Source: Calothrix brevissima NIES-22 (GTDB lineage Bacteria; Cyanobacteriota; Cyanobacteriia; Cyanobacteriales; Nostocaceae). From it: a DNA stretch of 64,000 nt. The number at the start of each line of letters is the position of its first letter. Position 1 is the first letter of the stretch. The position numbers and the translations under genes were made by a program. The stretch is taken from positions 1,674,001 through 1,738,000 of the forward strand of contig NZ_AP018207.1 of the NCBI RefSeq assembly GCF_002367995.1, in the 5' to 3' direction. The notes beneath the pieces are model-generated. The model was given only the letters and a program-made list of their open reading frames with translations, searched no databases and had not been told where the DNA came from. Positions 10,071-19,484 of the stretch are shown here, in pieces.

Positions 10071-10100
10071 TTTGCGAGTTGTAAATTAACTACTCGCAAA
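10071..10100. promoter_or_regulatory. Inverted repeat upstream of pflB
   Basis: The arms TTTGCGAGT and ACTCGCAAA are separated by a 12-nt AT-rich spacer, about 222 bp before the preferred pflB start. It could be an operator for anaerobic control. It is not an obvious NtcA (GTA-N8-TAC) or FNR (TTGAT-N4-ATCAA) site. Confidence 0.35.
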
Positions 10101-10304
10101 TTAACTTCTGATTCAGATTTTAGCTTCAAAACTCATACATGAGGTTTTTGAGGCATAAATTATTTTTTAATGCTATGAATATATGAATTACAAATTTTTA
10201 AGTCTAATTTCTTCAATTATTTCCATTTATCAAAATAGCCGTAGGTTAGGTAGAGCGCCAGCGAAACCCAACATTTTTGCGGCTTAGGCATTAAGTAAAA
10301 ATAA

Positions 10305-10348
10305 GTAGTGCGAGCAAGATGCTCGCGCGGGCAAGATGCCCGCACTAC
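10305..10348. repeat. GTAGTGCGAGC palindromic repeat, copy 1
   Basis: The ends GTAGTGCG and CGCACTAC flank two small stem units, AGCAAGATGCT and GGCAAGATGCC. Related longer copies are at 31001-31117 and 35058-35143. Confidence 0.75.
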
Positions 10349-10399
10349 AAATATTAAATTGTTCAACTTATTTCTACACAACTCCTTAGGTTGTCGTAA

Positions 10400-10605
10400 A
10401 GATTGCAATCAATGTTGTATTTATCGCAATCAATGCTGTGTTGATTGCAATCAATGTTGTATTTATTGCAGTCAACGTTGTATTTATTGCAATCAATGTT
10501 GTATTTATTGCAATCAATGTTGTGTTGATTCCAATCAACGTTGTATTTATTGCAATCAATGTTGTGTTGATTCCAATCAATGTTGTGTTGATTCCAATCA
10601 AACAA
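10400..10605. repeat. 21-bp minisatellite upstream of the PAS/GAF kinase
   Basis: About nine to ten units of 21 bp have the form gcaatcaatgttgtatttat plus t, with variants GTGTTGATT, C/T at one site and GCAA/CCAA. No signal suggests translation. The array ends about 135 bp before the GTG start of the next gene. Confidence 0.9.
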
Positions 10606-10659
10606 ACAATTATCCAAGTAATTTAATCCAATTTTTCTCTCCTCCCCCTGCTCCCTGCC

Positions 10660-10696
10660 CCATGCCCCATGCCCCATGCCCCATGCCCCATGCCCA
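10660..10696. repeat. CCCCATG heptamer array
   Basis: Five near-perfect CCCCATG units follow a CTCCCTGCC stretch, about 45 bp before the start of the downstream kinase gene. Confidence 0.85.
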
Positions 10697-10738
10697 AAGT
10701 ATACTTAAAGATAGATTCATCAAAAATTTATCAGGCCT

Positions 10739-13678
10739 GTGTTTTCTAACAGCGAAGTAGCAAGACTGGAAGCCTTACATCAGTATCAAATTCTCGATAC
10801 AGAGGCAGAAACAGCCTACGATGATATTGCTAAGTTAGCTGCATTTATTTGTGGTACTCCCATAGCTTTAGTTAATTTTATTGCCGAAACCCGTCAGTGG
10901 TTTAAAGCCAAACTAGGTATAGATGTCCGGGAAATGCCCCGCAATGTGGGTTTATCTTACCTGTGCTTAAAAAGAAAAGAAACGGTAGTGATATCGGATG
11001 CTTTAGCTGATGCAGAGTTGGCAAAAAATCCGGTGGTGGTTGACTATCCCTTTGTGCGGTTTTATGCGGGCGTGCCTTTAATTACTCCTAAAGGTGATAT
11101 TCTCGGTACACTCTGCGTAATTGATAATGTGCCGCGAGAACTGAATCAGCAACAAATAGAAGCACTTCAAGCCTTGGGGCGTCAGGTAATTGACCAATTA
11201 GAACTAAGGCGTCATGTAGCGGAATTATCCCGTAAGACGGCAGAACAACAGCAGGTAGAAATTGCTTTGCGCCGTAGTCAGCAAAAACTCACAGATTTTG
11301 TAGAGAATGCGACAGTCGGAATGCACTGGGTCAAGGCTGATGGCACAATTATTTGGGCAAATCAGGCAGAACTTGACCTTTTAGGCTACAGTCGCTTTGA
11401 GTATATTGGCCATTCTATCACTGAGTTTCATGTGGATCGCCATGTAATTGAAGATATTATGGCAAGATTGGGCAGAAATGAAACTCTACAAAACTATGAA
11501 GCCCGATTGCGTTGTAAGGATGGCTCGATTCGTTATGTATTAATTCACTCTAACGTGTTGTGGGAAAATGGCAAGTTTATCCATACGCGGTGTTTTACTA
11601 GAGATATTACCACCAGGAAAAAGATAGAAGCTGCTCTCAAAGAAAGCGATCGCCGTTTAAAAGTCGCCTTAGAAGCTGCTAAACTTGGCTCTTGGGAATT
11701 AAACTTAGCTACAGGCAAGTTATCTACATCAAAGCAGTGCAAAGCTAACTTTGGTTTACCAGAGTCCTATGAATTTACCTATGAGCGCTTATTAGAAAGC
11801 ATTCATCCTGACGATCGCGCTTATATGCAAAATGCTGTAAAACAAGCGCTTGTCAAGCATGGCGATTATGAGGCAGAATACCGCAATATTTGGCCGGATG
11901 GTAGCGTTCACTGGGTATTGGCTAGAGGTGTCGGTATATACGACAATACTGGTATTCCTACGCGGATGATTGGCGTTACCCTCGACCTCACCGCCCGTAA
12001 GCGAGCAGAACAGGCTTTACAAGAAAGCGAGCAACGTTGGCAATTAGCTCTACAAGGTAATAATGATGGCATTTGGGATTGGAATGTGCAAACTAATGAG
12101 GTATTCTTTTCTCCTCGCTGGAAAGAAATGCTTGGTTATCAAGACCATGAAATCGCCCATAATGTAGAGGAATGGTCTAAACGAGTACATCCTGACGATT
12201 TAGATTGGGTATTACAAGCAATTCAGGATCATTTTGCCAAAAAAACGCCTTATTACGTTACCGAGCATCGCGTCCAATGCAAAGATGGCAGTTATAAATG
12301 GATTTTAGATCGGGGACAAGCACTCTGGGATCATGCAGGTAATGTCGTGCGGATGGTAGGTTCCCATACCGATGTTGACGATCGCAAACGAGCGGAAGAA
12401 GAAATTAAACGCCAAAATATGCGATCGCAATTATTCTCAGAAATTACCCTCAAAATCCGCGAATCCTTACAATTAAATCATATCCTGCAAACGACAGTCA
12501 CGGAAATTCAAAAACTCCTTCATGCTGATAGAGTCTTAATCTTTCGCCTATCCTCAGATGGTTCGGGTACAGTAGTACAAGAAGCGGTGTTACCTGGGTT
12601 GACTGTTACCTTGGGACAAACTATTGACGACCATTGCTTTAAGGAAAATTACATAGAAAAATATCGTCAAGGCAGAGTCAGCACAATTACAGATGTAGCT
12701 AAAGCAAACATTAGCGACTGTCACCGGGAATTTTTGCAGCTATATGGCGTCCAAGCTAACCTAGTTGTACCCATATTAATTAGAGATGGCGTCTGGGGTT
12801 TGTTAATCGCCCATCAATGTCATAGCCCGCGACAATGGCAAAGTTCTGAACTAGATTTACTGCAACAACTAGCCAACCAAATCGGGATTGCTTTAGCTCA
12901 AGCCCAACTTTTAGAACAAGAAACCCGCCACGCTCAAGAACTAGGGCGTTCTAATAGCGAATTAGAACAGTTTGCTTATATTGCATCCCATGACTTACAA
13001 GAACCGTTACGCATGGTGACAAGTTATTTACAACTCCTAGAACGGCGCTACAAAAATCAATTAGATGCTCGTGCCGATGAGTTTATCAACTATGCTGTAG
13101 ATGGTGCCCAGAGGATGCAAACCTTAATCAACGATTTATTAAATTATTCCCGCGTCAGTACCAGGGCCCAACCCTTTAAATTAGTTGATTGTAATACGGT
13201 GTTAGCAAAAGCGATCGCTAATTTGCAAATCGCTATTCAAGAAAGTCAAGCCACAATTACAGCTGAACCTCTCCCCCAAGTCATAGCCGATAACAGCCAA
13301 TTAATTCAAGTATTTCAAAACTTGCTAGCCAATGCCATTAAATTCCGCCAAGAGGAACCCCCGCAAATTTACATCACAGCTACCAGAAACACCATAGAAG
13401 CAAATCCCGAAAATTCTCACCACAATTCCTTAGCAGCAGAATGGTTATTCTCATTTTGTGATAACGGAATTGGTTTAGAATCTCAGTATGCTGAAAAGAT
13501 TTTTGTCATCTTTCAACGGTTACATAGTCGAAGTAAGTATCCGGGTACTGGAATTGGTCTGGCAATTTGTAAGAAAATCGTAGAACGCCACGGTGGGCGC
13601 ATCTGGATGGAGTCGAAACCGGGGGAAGGCTCGATTTTCTACTTTACCATTCCAGAGCAAACAGGAAAGCAACCGTGA
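10739..13678 (+). CDS. PAS/GAF sensor histidine kinase with DXCF cyanobacteriochrome-like GAF
   Basis: This 979-residue protein has no membrane segment. In order it has an N-terminal GAF (about 15-160), three PAS domains (about 175-295, 300-420, 430-550), a second GAF (about 565-720), HisKA with [12 protein letters not shown] (about 740-805) and HATPase with [18 protein letters not shown] and [10 protein letters not shown]. The second GAF carries C633 in DDHCF and C661 in DCH, 28 residues apart, the arrangement of bilin-binding DXCF cyanobacteriochromes, and ends with WGLLIAHQC. It likely autophosphorylates in response to light or redox and passes phosphate to the regulator encoded next, whose GTG start overlaps its stop codon by four bases. 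Start is GTG with only a weak CAGG upstream. Confidence 0.92.
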   Translation: MFSNSEVARLEALHQYQILDTEAETAYDDIAKLAAFICGTPIALVNFIAETRQWFKAKLGIDVREMPRNVGLSYLCLKRKETVVISDALADAELAKNPVVVDYPFVRFYAGVPLITPKGDILGTLCVIDNVPRELNQQQIEALQALGRQVIDQLELRRHVAELSRKTAEQQQVEIALRRSQQKLTDFVENATVGMHWVKADGTIIWANQAELDLLGYSRFEYIGHSITEFHVDRHVIEDIMARLGRNETLQNYEARLRCKDGSIRYVLIHSNVLWENGKFIHTRCFTRDITTRKKIEAALKESDRRLKVALEAAKLGSWELNLATGKLSTSKQCKANFGLPESYEFTYERLLESIHPDDRAYMQNAVKQALVKHGDYEAEYRNIWPDGSVHWVLARGVGIYDNTGIPTRMIGVTLDLTARKRAEQALQESEQRWQLALQGNNDGIWDWNVQTNEVFFSPRWKEMLGYQDHEIAHNVEEWSKRVHPDDLDWVLQAIQDHFAKKTPYYVTEHRVQCKDGSYKWILDRGQALWDHAGNVVRMVGSHTDVDDRKRAEEEIKRQNMRSQLFSEITLKIRESLQLNHILQTTVTEIQKLLHADRVLIFRLSSDGSGTVVQEAVLPGLTVTLGQTIDDHCFKENYIEKYRQGRVSTITDVAKANISDCHREFLQLYGVQANLVVPILIRDGVWGLLIAHQCHSPRQWQSSELDLLQQLANQIGIALAQAQLLEQETRHAQELGRSNSELEQFAYIASHDLQEPLRMVTSYLQLLERRYKNQLDARADEFINYAVDGAQRMQTLINDLLNYSRVSTRAQPFKLVDCNTVLAKAIANLQIAIQESQATITAEPLPQVIADNSQLIQVFQNLLANAIKFRQEEPPQIYITATRNTIEANPENSHHNSLAAEWLFSFCDNGIGLESQYAEKIFVIFQRLHSRSKYPGTGIGLAICKKIVERHGGRIWMESKPGEGSIFYFTIPEQTGKQP

Positions 13679-14121
13679 ACGATCGCTCTCTACTTATGCC
13701 TATCGAGGTTTTGTTAGTCGAAGACAATCCCGGCGATGCGCAACTCACACGCATCGCCTTAGAAGATAGCAAAATTTCCGTGAATCTCAGTGTTGTAGAA
13801 GATGGGGTAGAAGCAATGGCGTTCTTACGCAAACAAGATAAATATGCTACAGTACCACATCCCGATATTGTGCTACTAGATTTAAACCTACCTAAAAAAG
13901 ATGGTCGCCAAGTTTTAGCAGAAATTAAAAGCGACCAACATCTCAAAAGAATTCCTGTAGTTGTGCTAACAACCTCTCAAGCCGAAGAAGATATTGTTAA
14001 AGCCTATAATTTAGCAGCCAACTGTTATATTACCAAACCAGTTGACTTCGATCAATTTGTGAGAATTATCCGGACTATAGAAAACTTTTGGTTTGCGATC
14101 GTCAAACTCCCACCAGAGTAA
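13675..14121 (+). CDS. Rcp1-like CheY-type response regulator
   Basis: A single receiver domain of 148 residues with acidic pair EDN, phosphorylation aspartate in [12 protein letters not shown] and the lysine in CYITKPVD. The Rcp1 family serves phytochrome-type kinases in cyanobacteria. There is no output domain, so it acts by protein contact or as a phosphate relay. The GTG start overlaps the kinase stop (GTGA). An ATG at 13696 ([11 protein letters not shown]) is the alternative. It is translationally coupled to both neighbours, since the downstream gene starts in its stop codon (TAATG). Confidence 0.95.
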   Translation: MNDRSLLMPIEVLLVEDNPGDAQLTRIALEDSKISVNLSVVEDGVEAMAFLRKQDKYATVPHPDIVLLDLNLPKKDGRQVLAEIKSDQHLKRIPVVVLTTSQAEEDIVKAYNLAANCYITKPVDFDQFVRIIRTIENFWFAIVKLPPE

Positions 14122-16409
14122 TGGCAATGACAGGAGAAATTATCAAAGTTCTCTTAGTGGAAGATAACCCCGGTGATATCCTATTATTACAAGAATTTTT
14201 ACAGGATGTTACCCCGACTTTAGTCGAATTAAAACCAGTTGAGCAACTTGATGAAGCATTAAATTATTTAGTGCAAGAAAATTTTGATGTCATGCTCTTA
14301 GATTTATCTCTCCCAGATAGTCAAGGATTAGAAACCTTTATTCGCGCTCATCATCAAGTCAAATCAATACCGATTATTGTCTTAACGGGAATGGCTGATG
14401 AAAACTTAGCCTTAAGAGCCATGCAAGAAGGCGCACAAGATTATTTAATTAAAGGACAAGTTACAGGGGATTTATTAGTTCGTTCCATGCGTTATGCTAT
14501 CGAACGCCAACGCATTGAAGATGCTTTAAGACATAGTGAAGAACGCTTCCGCGTCGCCTTAAAAAATTCTCCAATTTTTGTCTTTAACCAAGACCAAGAA
14601 TTACGTTATACCTGGGTTTATAACCCCGGCTTTGGTTTAACCTCCGAACAAATGTTAGGTAAAAGAGATTCAGAATTAATTCCCTTAGAAACCGCCCAAT
14701 ATTTAACAGCATTAAAACTCGGCGTATTAGTCACAAATGTCGGGACAAGAAAAGAAGTATCGCTGACAACAGCCCAAGGAACTCAATATTATGACTGCAC
14801 CATAGAACCATTGCGCAACGAATCCCAACAAGTAATAGGCATCACCGGTGCTTGTATTGATATTAGCGAACAACAAGCCGCCCTAGAACAGCGCAAATTA
14901 GATAATGAAACCATTCGCGAACAAGCCGCATTATTAGATATTGCTACCGACGCTATTCTTGTCCGTGATTTACAAAACAAAATTTTATTCTGGAACAAAG
15001 GCGCAGAAAAGCTTTACGGTTGGTCAGCAGCCCAGATCCTAGGTAAAAACGCTAGCGAAGTGTTGTATATTGACGAACAAGCATCAGAAATTGAAGCCGC
15101 ACTGTTAACTGTGATCCGTCAAGGTAAGTGGGAAGGCGAGTTAACTAAAGTCACCAAAACCGGGAAAGATGTTTTAGTTTTTAGTCGTTGGAGTTTAGTT
15201 ATTGACGAACAAGGTAAACCCAAATCAATCCTCACCGTAGACACAGATATTACAGATAAAAAACGCTTAGAAGCCCAATTATTCCGCGCTCAAAGATTAG
15301 AAAGTATCGGCACTTTAGCGAGTGGAATTGCCCACGATTTAAATAATATCCTCACACCAATTTTAGCCGGAGCGCAACTACTACCCCTAAAATTTCCCGA
15401 TGCTGACGAACGCACTCACCATTTATTAGAAATTCTCGAAATTAACGCCAAACGCGGCGCTGATTTAGTCAAGCAGGTATTATCCTTTGCTAGGGGTGTA
15501 GAAGGTAAACGAATTAATCTGCAAATCAGACATCTGATTGTGGAAATTTCTAAAGTCTTAAAAGAAACATTACCAAGAATCATTCAAGTCTCCGTTGATG
15601 TTCCCCACGACTTGTGGATAGTTTCCGGCGATAGTACCCAAATTCATCAAGTGTTAATGAATCTCTGTGTTAACGCCCGCGATGCTATGCCAAATGGTGG
15701 TAATTTAACCATCTCTGGTAAAAATTTGTTTATTGACGAAAACTATGCCCAAATGAACTTAGAAGCCAAAGTTGGCCCTTATATTGTAATTACAGTCAGC
15801 GATACAGGCGTAGGTATTCCTGATGAAAATCTCGATAGAATTTTTGAGCCATTTTTTACCACCAAAGAAGTCGGACAAGGTACCGGTTTAGGACTTTCCA
15901 CAGCCTTAGGAATTGTCAAAAGCCACGGTGGTTTTGTGACTGTATATAGCGAAAAAAATGCAGGAACGCGGTTTCAAATTTATTTACCAGCCATTGAAGG
16001 GATAGAAACCCATCAAATAGATGAGCCGCAAGTGGTAAACGCCCAAGGGGAGACAATTTTGATTGTAGACGATGAACCGGCAATTCAAGAAATTACGCAA
16101 ACAGCCCTAGAAGCCCATAACTACAAAACCATTTTAGCCAGTGATGGCATTGAGGCGATCGCAGTTTATGCTAAACATATAGATCGCGTTAGCGTAGTCC
16201 TCATAGACTTAATGCTACCTTCCCTCGATGGCGTCACAGCCATCCGCACCTTAAAGAAAATCAACCCCAACGTCAAAATTATTGCTACCAGTGGCTTGAT
16301 TTCTAAGCAAAAAATCGCCGCCTTAGCCAGTACTGGCGTCACCACATTTCTACCCAAACCCTACACCATCAACGAATTATTGCTGATGTTACAGCAAGTC
16401 ATGGCTTGA
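14121..16409 (+). CDS. Hybrid histidine kinase (REC-PAS-PAS-HisKA-HATPase-REC)
   Basis: This 762-residue soluble protein starts with a receiver ([27 protein letters not shown]). Two PAS domains follow (about 140-250 and 270-390), then HisKA with ASGIAHDLNNILTPI, HATPase with NLCVNARDAMPNGG and GTGLGLSTALGIVKSHGG, and a C-terminal receiver (IVDDEPAI, VLIDLMLPSLDG, FLPKPYT). I start at ATG 14121, which overlaps the stop of the Rcp1-like gene as TAATG; the open frame extends 33 bp further upstream. The last gene of a three-gene phosphorelay operon, it may receive phosphate at its first receiver and reset the pathway. Confidence 0.93.
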   Translation: MAMTGEIIKVLLVEDNPGDILLLQEFLQDVTPTLVELKPVEQLDEALNYLVQENFDVMLLDLSLPDSQGLETFIRAHHQVKSIPIIVLTGMADENLALRAMQEGAQDYLIKGQVTGDLLVRSMRYAIERQRIEDALRHSEERFRVALKNSPIFVFNQDQELRYTWVYNPGFGLTSEQMLGKRDSELIPLETAQYLTALKLGVLVTNVGTRKEVSLTTAQGTQYYDCTIEPLRNESQQVIGITGACIDISEQQAALEQRKLDNETIREQAALLDIATDAILVRDLQNKILFWNKGAEKLYGWSAAQILGKNASEVLYIDEQASEIEAALLTVIRQGKWEGELTKVTKTGKDVLVFSRWSLVIDEQGKPKSILTVDTDITDKKRLEAQLFRAQRLESIGTLASGIAHDLNNILTPILAGAQLLPLKFPDADERTHHLLEILEINAKRGADLVKQVLSFARGVEGKRINLQIRHLIVEISKVLKETLPRIIQVSVDVPHDLWIVSGDSTQIHQVLMNLCVNARDAMPNGGNLTISGKNLFIDENYAQMNLEAKVGPYIVITVSDTGVGIPDENLDRIFEPFFTTKEVGQGTGLGLSTALGIVKSHGGFVTVYSEKNAGTRFQIYLPAIEGIETHQIDEPQVVNAQGETILIVDDEPAIQEITQTALEAHNYKTILASDGIEAIAVYAKHIDRVSVVLIDLMLPSLDGVTAIRTLKKINPNVKIIATSGLISKQKIAALASTGVTTFLPKPYTINELLLMLQQVMA

Positions 16410-16433
16410 TTAGAATAAAGGCAGGGGGCAGAT

Positions 16434-16537
16434 GTAGGTTGGGTTGAGGAACGTAGACGCGGAGCGGCTTCCCGTAGGGTAACCCAACACCAAAGCGGCT
16501 TTGTTGGGTTTCGCTGACGCTCTACCCAACCTACAAT
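16434..16537. repeat. GTAGGTTGGGT dispersed inverted-repeat element
   Basis: The ends GTAGGTTGGGTT and ACCCAACCTAC are inverted. Inside are small units such as GACGCGGAGCGGCTTCCCG and AACCCAACA. This looks like a composite of small dispersed repeats. A degraded piece is at about 10242-10275. Confidence 0.7.
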
Positions 16538-16581
16538 TATCTAAAACTTGACTAAAATGAGAGAAAATTAGTACAGTCCTA

Positions 16582-17301
16582 ATGTCTAAAAAGCCTTCGC
16601 CGACACCTTTCAACCTCCCTAACCATAACCCAGATAGATGGCAAGAAAGAATCGCCCAAGTTGCATTGAGATTTAACAAGGAATATCAAAATCAACCCTT
16701 TGACTTACCAGCCGAAGTCCAAGAAATGCCAATATATCGAGATTGGATTACTGGAACTTTACCAGGAAGGATTGCTTCTGGCTTCTGGGAAATCGCCAAA
16801 CCGCAAAAAAATCAGCAATGTTTAGATATTGGCTGTGGTGTCAGCTTCTTAATTTATCCTTGGCGCGATTGGCAAGCATACTTTTACGGGCAGGAAATTA
16901 GTATTTTTGCCAGAGATACCCTAAATTCTCGCGGTTCTCAGTTAAATTCCAAGCTATTTAAGGGAGTAGAGTTAGGTGCAGCGCATCAGTTAAAGTATGC
17001 CGCAGATCAATTTGATTTAGCGATCGCCACAGGATTTAGCTGTTATTTTCCCCTAGAATACTGGAAAGCTGTATTGCTAGAAGCCAAGCGAGTTCTCAAA
17101 CCGGGCGGAATTTTCGTCTTTGACATCCTCAACCCCGAACAGCCACTAGCAGAAGATTGGGCGGTGCTGGAAACTTATTTAGGTGCAGAAGTCTTTTTAG
17201 AACCCCTAGCTGAGTGGGAAAAAACAATTAAAGCCACTGGCGCTAAAATTCTCTCCCGTCAGTCAGGAGAATTGTTTAATTTATATAAGCTGCAATTTTG
17301 A
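16582..17301 (+). CDS. Class I SAM-dependent methyltransferase
   Basis: A 239-residue cytoplasmic protein with the SAM-binding motif CLDIGCGVSF (about residues 87-96), an acidic residue ending the second strand (GQEISIFA), FDLAIATGFSCYFPLEYW and the post-motif RVLKPGGIFVFDI. These features mark the methyltransferase fold, but nothing identifies the substrate. The gene stands alone, between a palindromic repeat element and an ABC exporter gene. Confidence 0.85.
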   Translation: MSKKPSPTPFNLPNHNPDRWQERIAQVALRFNKEYQNQPFDLPAEVQEMPIYRDWITGTLPGRIASGFWEIAKPQKNQQCLDIGCGVSFLIYPWRDWQAYFYGQEISIFARDTLNSRGSQLNSKLFKGVELGAAHQLKYAADQFDLAIATGFSCYFPLEYWKAVLLEAKRVLKPGGIFVFDILNPEQPLAEDWAVLETYLGAEVFLEPLAEWEKTIKATGAKILSRQSGELFNLYKLQF

Positions 17302-17409
17302 TTCAATTCAAAATTCAAAACTTGTACTGAGCTTGTCGAAGTATTCACCCATTAAACACAGCAAATTTTGATTGATAACAACAGACGCGATTAATCACCA
17401 CTCTAACAA

Positions 17410-17457
17410 ATGACAAATGACCATTGACTATTGACCATTGACCATTGACCATTGACT
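17410..17457. repeat. TTGACCA heptamer array
   Basis: About seven heptamers of the TGACCAT/TGACTAT type lie 60 bp upstream of the ABC exporter gene. Just before it, CTGAGCTTGTCGAAGTA (about 17325-17341) is a further dispersed repeat, found again at about 50857-50872. Confidence 0.85.
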
Positions 17458-17512
17458 CTTCCCCTCTAGGACAGTAGCAAAAAGCGTAGGTATTTCATAT
17501 AATGCTTGTACT

Positions 17513-19393
17513 ATGAGCACCTACCCATCCCTCAAAAAATCTGACACACAATACCGTCGGCGTGACAATGACTGGCGGTTATTTTTACGCTTAGTACCAT
17601 ACGCCCGTCGTCATGGAAAATTACTAGGGCTGTCAATGCTTTTACTCGTACCCATCGCCATAGCTAATGCGGTACAACCACTCATCATTGGACAAGCAAT
17701 TTCTTTAATTCGTCAAGAACCTAGCGTTTACGAATTTCTGAAAAATCGTCCTTTAATGCAAGGGTTAAATATTTTAGAAGGTTTATTACTGGTAGCGATT
17801 ATTATCAGATTGATATTAACTGGTTATCAAGGGTATCTCGTACAGAAACTAGGACAAAATATCACAGCAGTCATTCGTGACGATTTATTCCATCACGTAA
17901 CATCTTTATCTGTACGTTTCTTTGATCGCACGCCTGTTGGTAAATTAATTACCAGACTCACCAGCGATGTAGAAGCTTTGGGAGATGTGTTTTCTACCGG
18001 CGCAGTCGGAATTGTCTCCGATTTATTTTCTATGCTGGTAATTATTGGTTTAATGTTTTCTCTGCAATGGGAATTAGCCAGTTTATTGTTGGTAATTTTA
18101 TTACCCATTAGCTTGGTAATTGTTTATTTACAAAAGCAGTATCGCCAAGCTAACTACAAAGCTAGAGAAGAACTTTCGATGCTGAATTCTCAGCTACAGG
18201 AAAATATTCTTGGGATTAATGTAGTTCAACTATTCCGCCGCGAAAAATTTAATGGACAATTATTTCGTAAAACTAACGAACGTTACAAGGATCAAATCGA
18301 TAGAACAATTTTTTATGATTCCGCAGTTTCCGCTATTTTAGAATGGATTAGCTTAGTAGCGATCGCCGGCGTTTTAGTATTAGGTGGTTCGTTGCTGCTG
18401 GGTAAGACAATTACCTTTGGGATTTTATCATCATTTGTGTTATATGCCCAACAATTATTTGACCCCTTGCGCAACTTTGCGGAAAAATTCACCGTAATTC
18501 AAGCAGGGTTTACGGCGATTGAGCGAGTTACCAATATTTTAGACGAACCGATAGAAATTCGCGATCGCTATAATTCTCGCATCTCCATTTATGATGCCAA
18601 ATTCGGTTACATAGATGAAGTAGTTGCTAATTTAGAATCACCAAATCCTCACCCTACACCAGAATTAGGCGAAATCCGCTTTGAAAATGTCTGGTTTGCT
18701 TATAAAGATGATGATTACGTCATTAAAAACTTAAATTTTACCATTCGTCCCGGCGAAAAAATTGCCTTAGTCGGCCCTACAGGCGCGGGTAAAAGTTCAA
18801 TTATTCGTCTTTTGTGTCGTCTTTACGAACCCACCCAAGGACGAATTCTCGTTGATGGTGTCGATATTCGCGACTTACCGCAAGCAGAATTACGCCGCTA
18901 TTTAGCTGTAATTTTACAAGAAGGATTTCTGTTTGCTGGTGATGTTAAAAGTAATATTACTCTGGGCGATAACTACAGTTTTGATGAGATTCAAACCGCA
19001 GCCCAACAAACGAATATCGATCAGTTTATTGAACTATTACCCCAAGGATATGATACACAATTAAGAGAAAGAGGAACAAATCTTTCGAGCGGACAAAAGC
19101 AGCTTTTAGCCTTTGCTCGTGCTGCCATTCGCAATCCGCAAATTTTAGTATTAGATGAAGCCACCGCTAGTTTAGATGTGGGTACAGAAGCTTTAATTCA
19201 GCAAGCATTAAATAAACTTTTGGTAAGACGTACCGCGATTATTATCGCTCACCGTTTATCAACAATTCGCAATGTCGATCGCATTTTTGTGTTGAAACGT
19301 GGCGAACTGATTGAACAAGGAAGCCATGATGAGTTAGTTCATCAAGGGGGTATGTACGCTACATTACATCAATTACAAATGTTAGGCGCTTAA
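17513..19393 (+). CDS. ABC exporter half-transporter (permease fused to ATPase)
   Basis: The 626-residue protein has six membrane helices in the first 330 residues (for example LLGLSMLLLVPIAIANAV and WISLVAIAGVLVLGGSLLLG) with DRTPVGKLITRLTSDVEAL, then an ATPase with Walker A GPTGAGKSS, signature LSSGQ, Walker B ILVLDEATASLD and the switch histidine in IIIAHRLSTI. It belongs to the MsbA/multidrug exporter family and should work as a homodimer exporting lipid or hydrophobic substrates. The substrate cannot be read from the sequence. Spacing from its neighbours suggests its own transcript. Confidence 0.93.
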   Translation: MSTYPSLKKSDTQYRRRDNDWRLFLRLVPYARRHGKLLGLSMLLLVPIAIANAVQPLIIGQAISLIRQEPSVYEFLKNRPLMQGLNILEGLLLVAIIIRLILTGYQGYLVQKLGQNITAVIRDDLFHHVTSLSVRFFDRTPVGKLITRLTSDVEALGDVFSTGAVGIVSDLFSMLVIIGLMFSLQWELASLLLVILLPISLVIVYLQKQYRQANYKAREELSMLNSQLQENILGINVVQLFRREKFNGQLFRKTNERYKDQIDRTIFYDSAVSAILEWISLVAIAGVLVLGGSLLLGKTITFGILSSFVLYAQQLFDPLRNFAEKFTVIQAGFTAIERVTNILDEPIEIRDRYNSRISIYDAKFGYIDEVVANLESPNPHPTPELGEIRFENVWFAYKDDDYVIKNLNFTIRPGEKIALVGPTGAGKSSIIRLLCRLYEPTQGRILVDGVDIRDLPQAELRRYLAVILQEGFLFAGDVKSNITLGDNYSFDEIQTAAQQTNIDQFIELLPQGYDTQLRERGTNLSSGQKQLLAFARAAIRNPQILVLDEATASLDVGTEALIQQALNKLLVRRTAIIIAHRLSTIRNVDRIFVLKRGELIEQGSHDELVHQGGMYATLHQLQMLGA

Positions 19394-19413
19394 ATTTTCT
19401 TGGCTGAGTTGCT

Positions 19414-19446
19414 AGATCCCCGACTTCTTGAAGAAGTCGGGGATCT
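19414..19446. repeat. 33-bp perfect hairpin repeat, copy 2
   Basis: Identical over 33 bp to 7519-7551. It lies 20 bp after the stop of the ABC exporter gene, where it could also terminate or stabilise that transcript. Confidence 0.85.
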
Positions 19447-19456
19447 AACCACAACA

Positions 19457-19484
19457 AATGACTAATGACTAATGACTAATGACA
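19457..19484. repeat. ATGACTA heptamer array supplying a start codon
   Basis: Four heptamers, ATGACTA three times and then ATGACAA. The last ATG is the start codon of the CobA-HemD gene, so the gene begins inside the array. Confidence 0.8.

Larger units (their letters stand above)
9850..10738. other. Divergent spacer between pflB and the PAS/GAF kinase
   Basis: The spacer holds the pflB upstream region with an inverted repeat (10071-10100), a degraded piece of the GTAGGTTGGGT family at about 10242-10275, a palindromic repeat (10305-10348), a 21-bp minisatellite (10400-10605) and a CCCCATG heptamer array (10660-10696). Open frames across the minisatellite exist only because 21 is a multiple of three. 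Confidence 0.75.

Noticed and set aside
10363-10677. Open frames of 60-150 codons on both strands across the minisatellite
   Set aside because: They exist because a 21-bp unit has no stop in several frames; they have no ribosome site and their translations are simple repeats.
16410-16679. Minus-strand frame over the palindromic element and the methyltransferase start
   Set aside because: It is opposite the methyltransferase coding start and has no family features.
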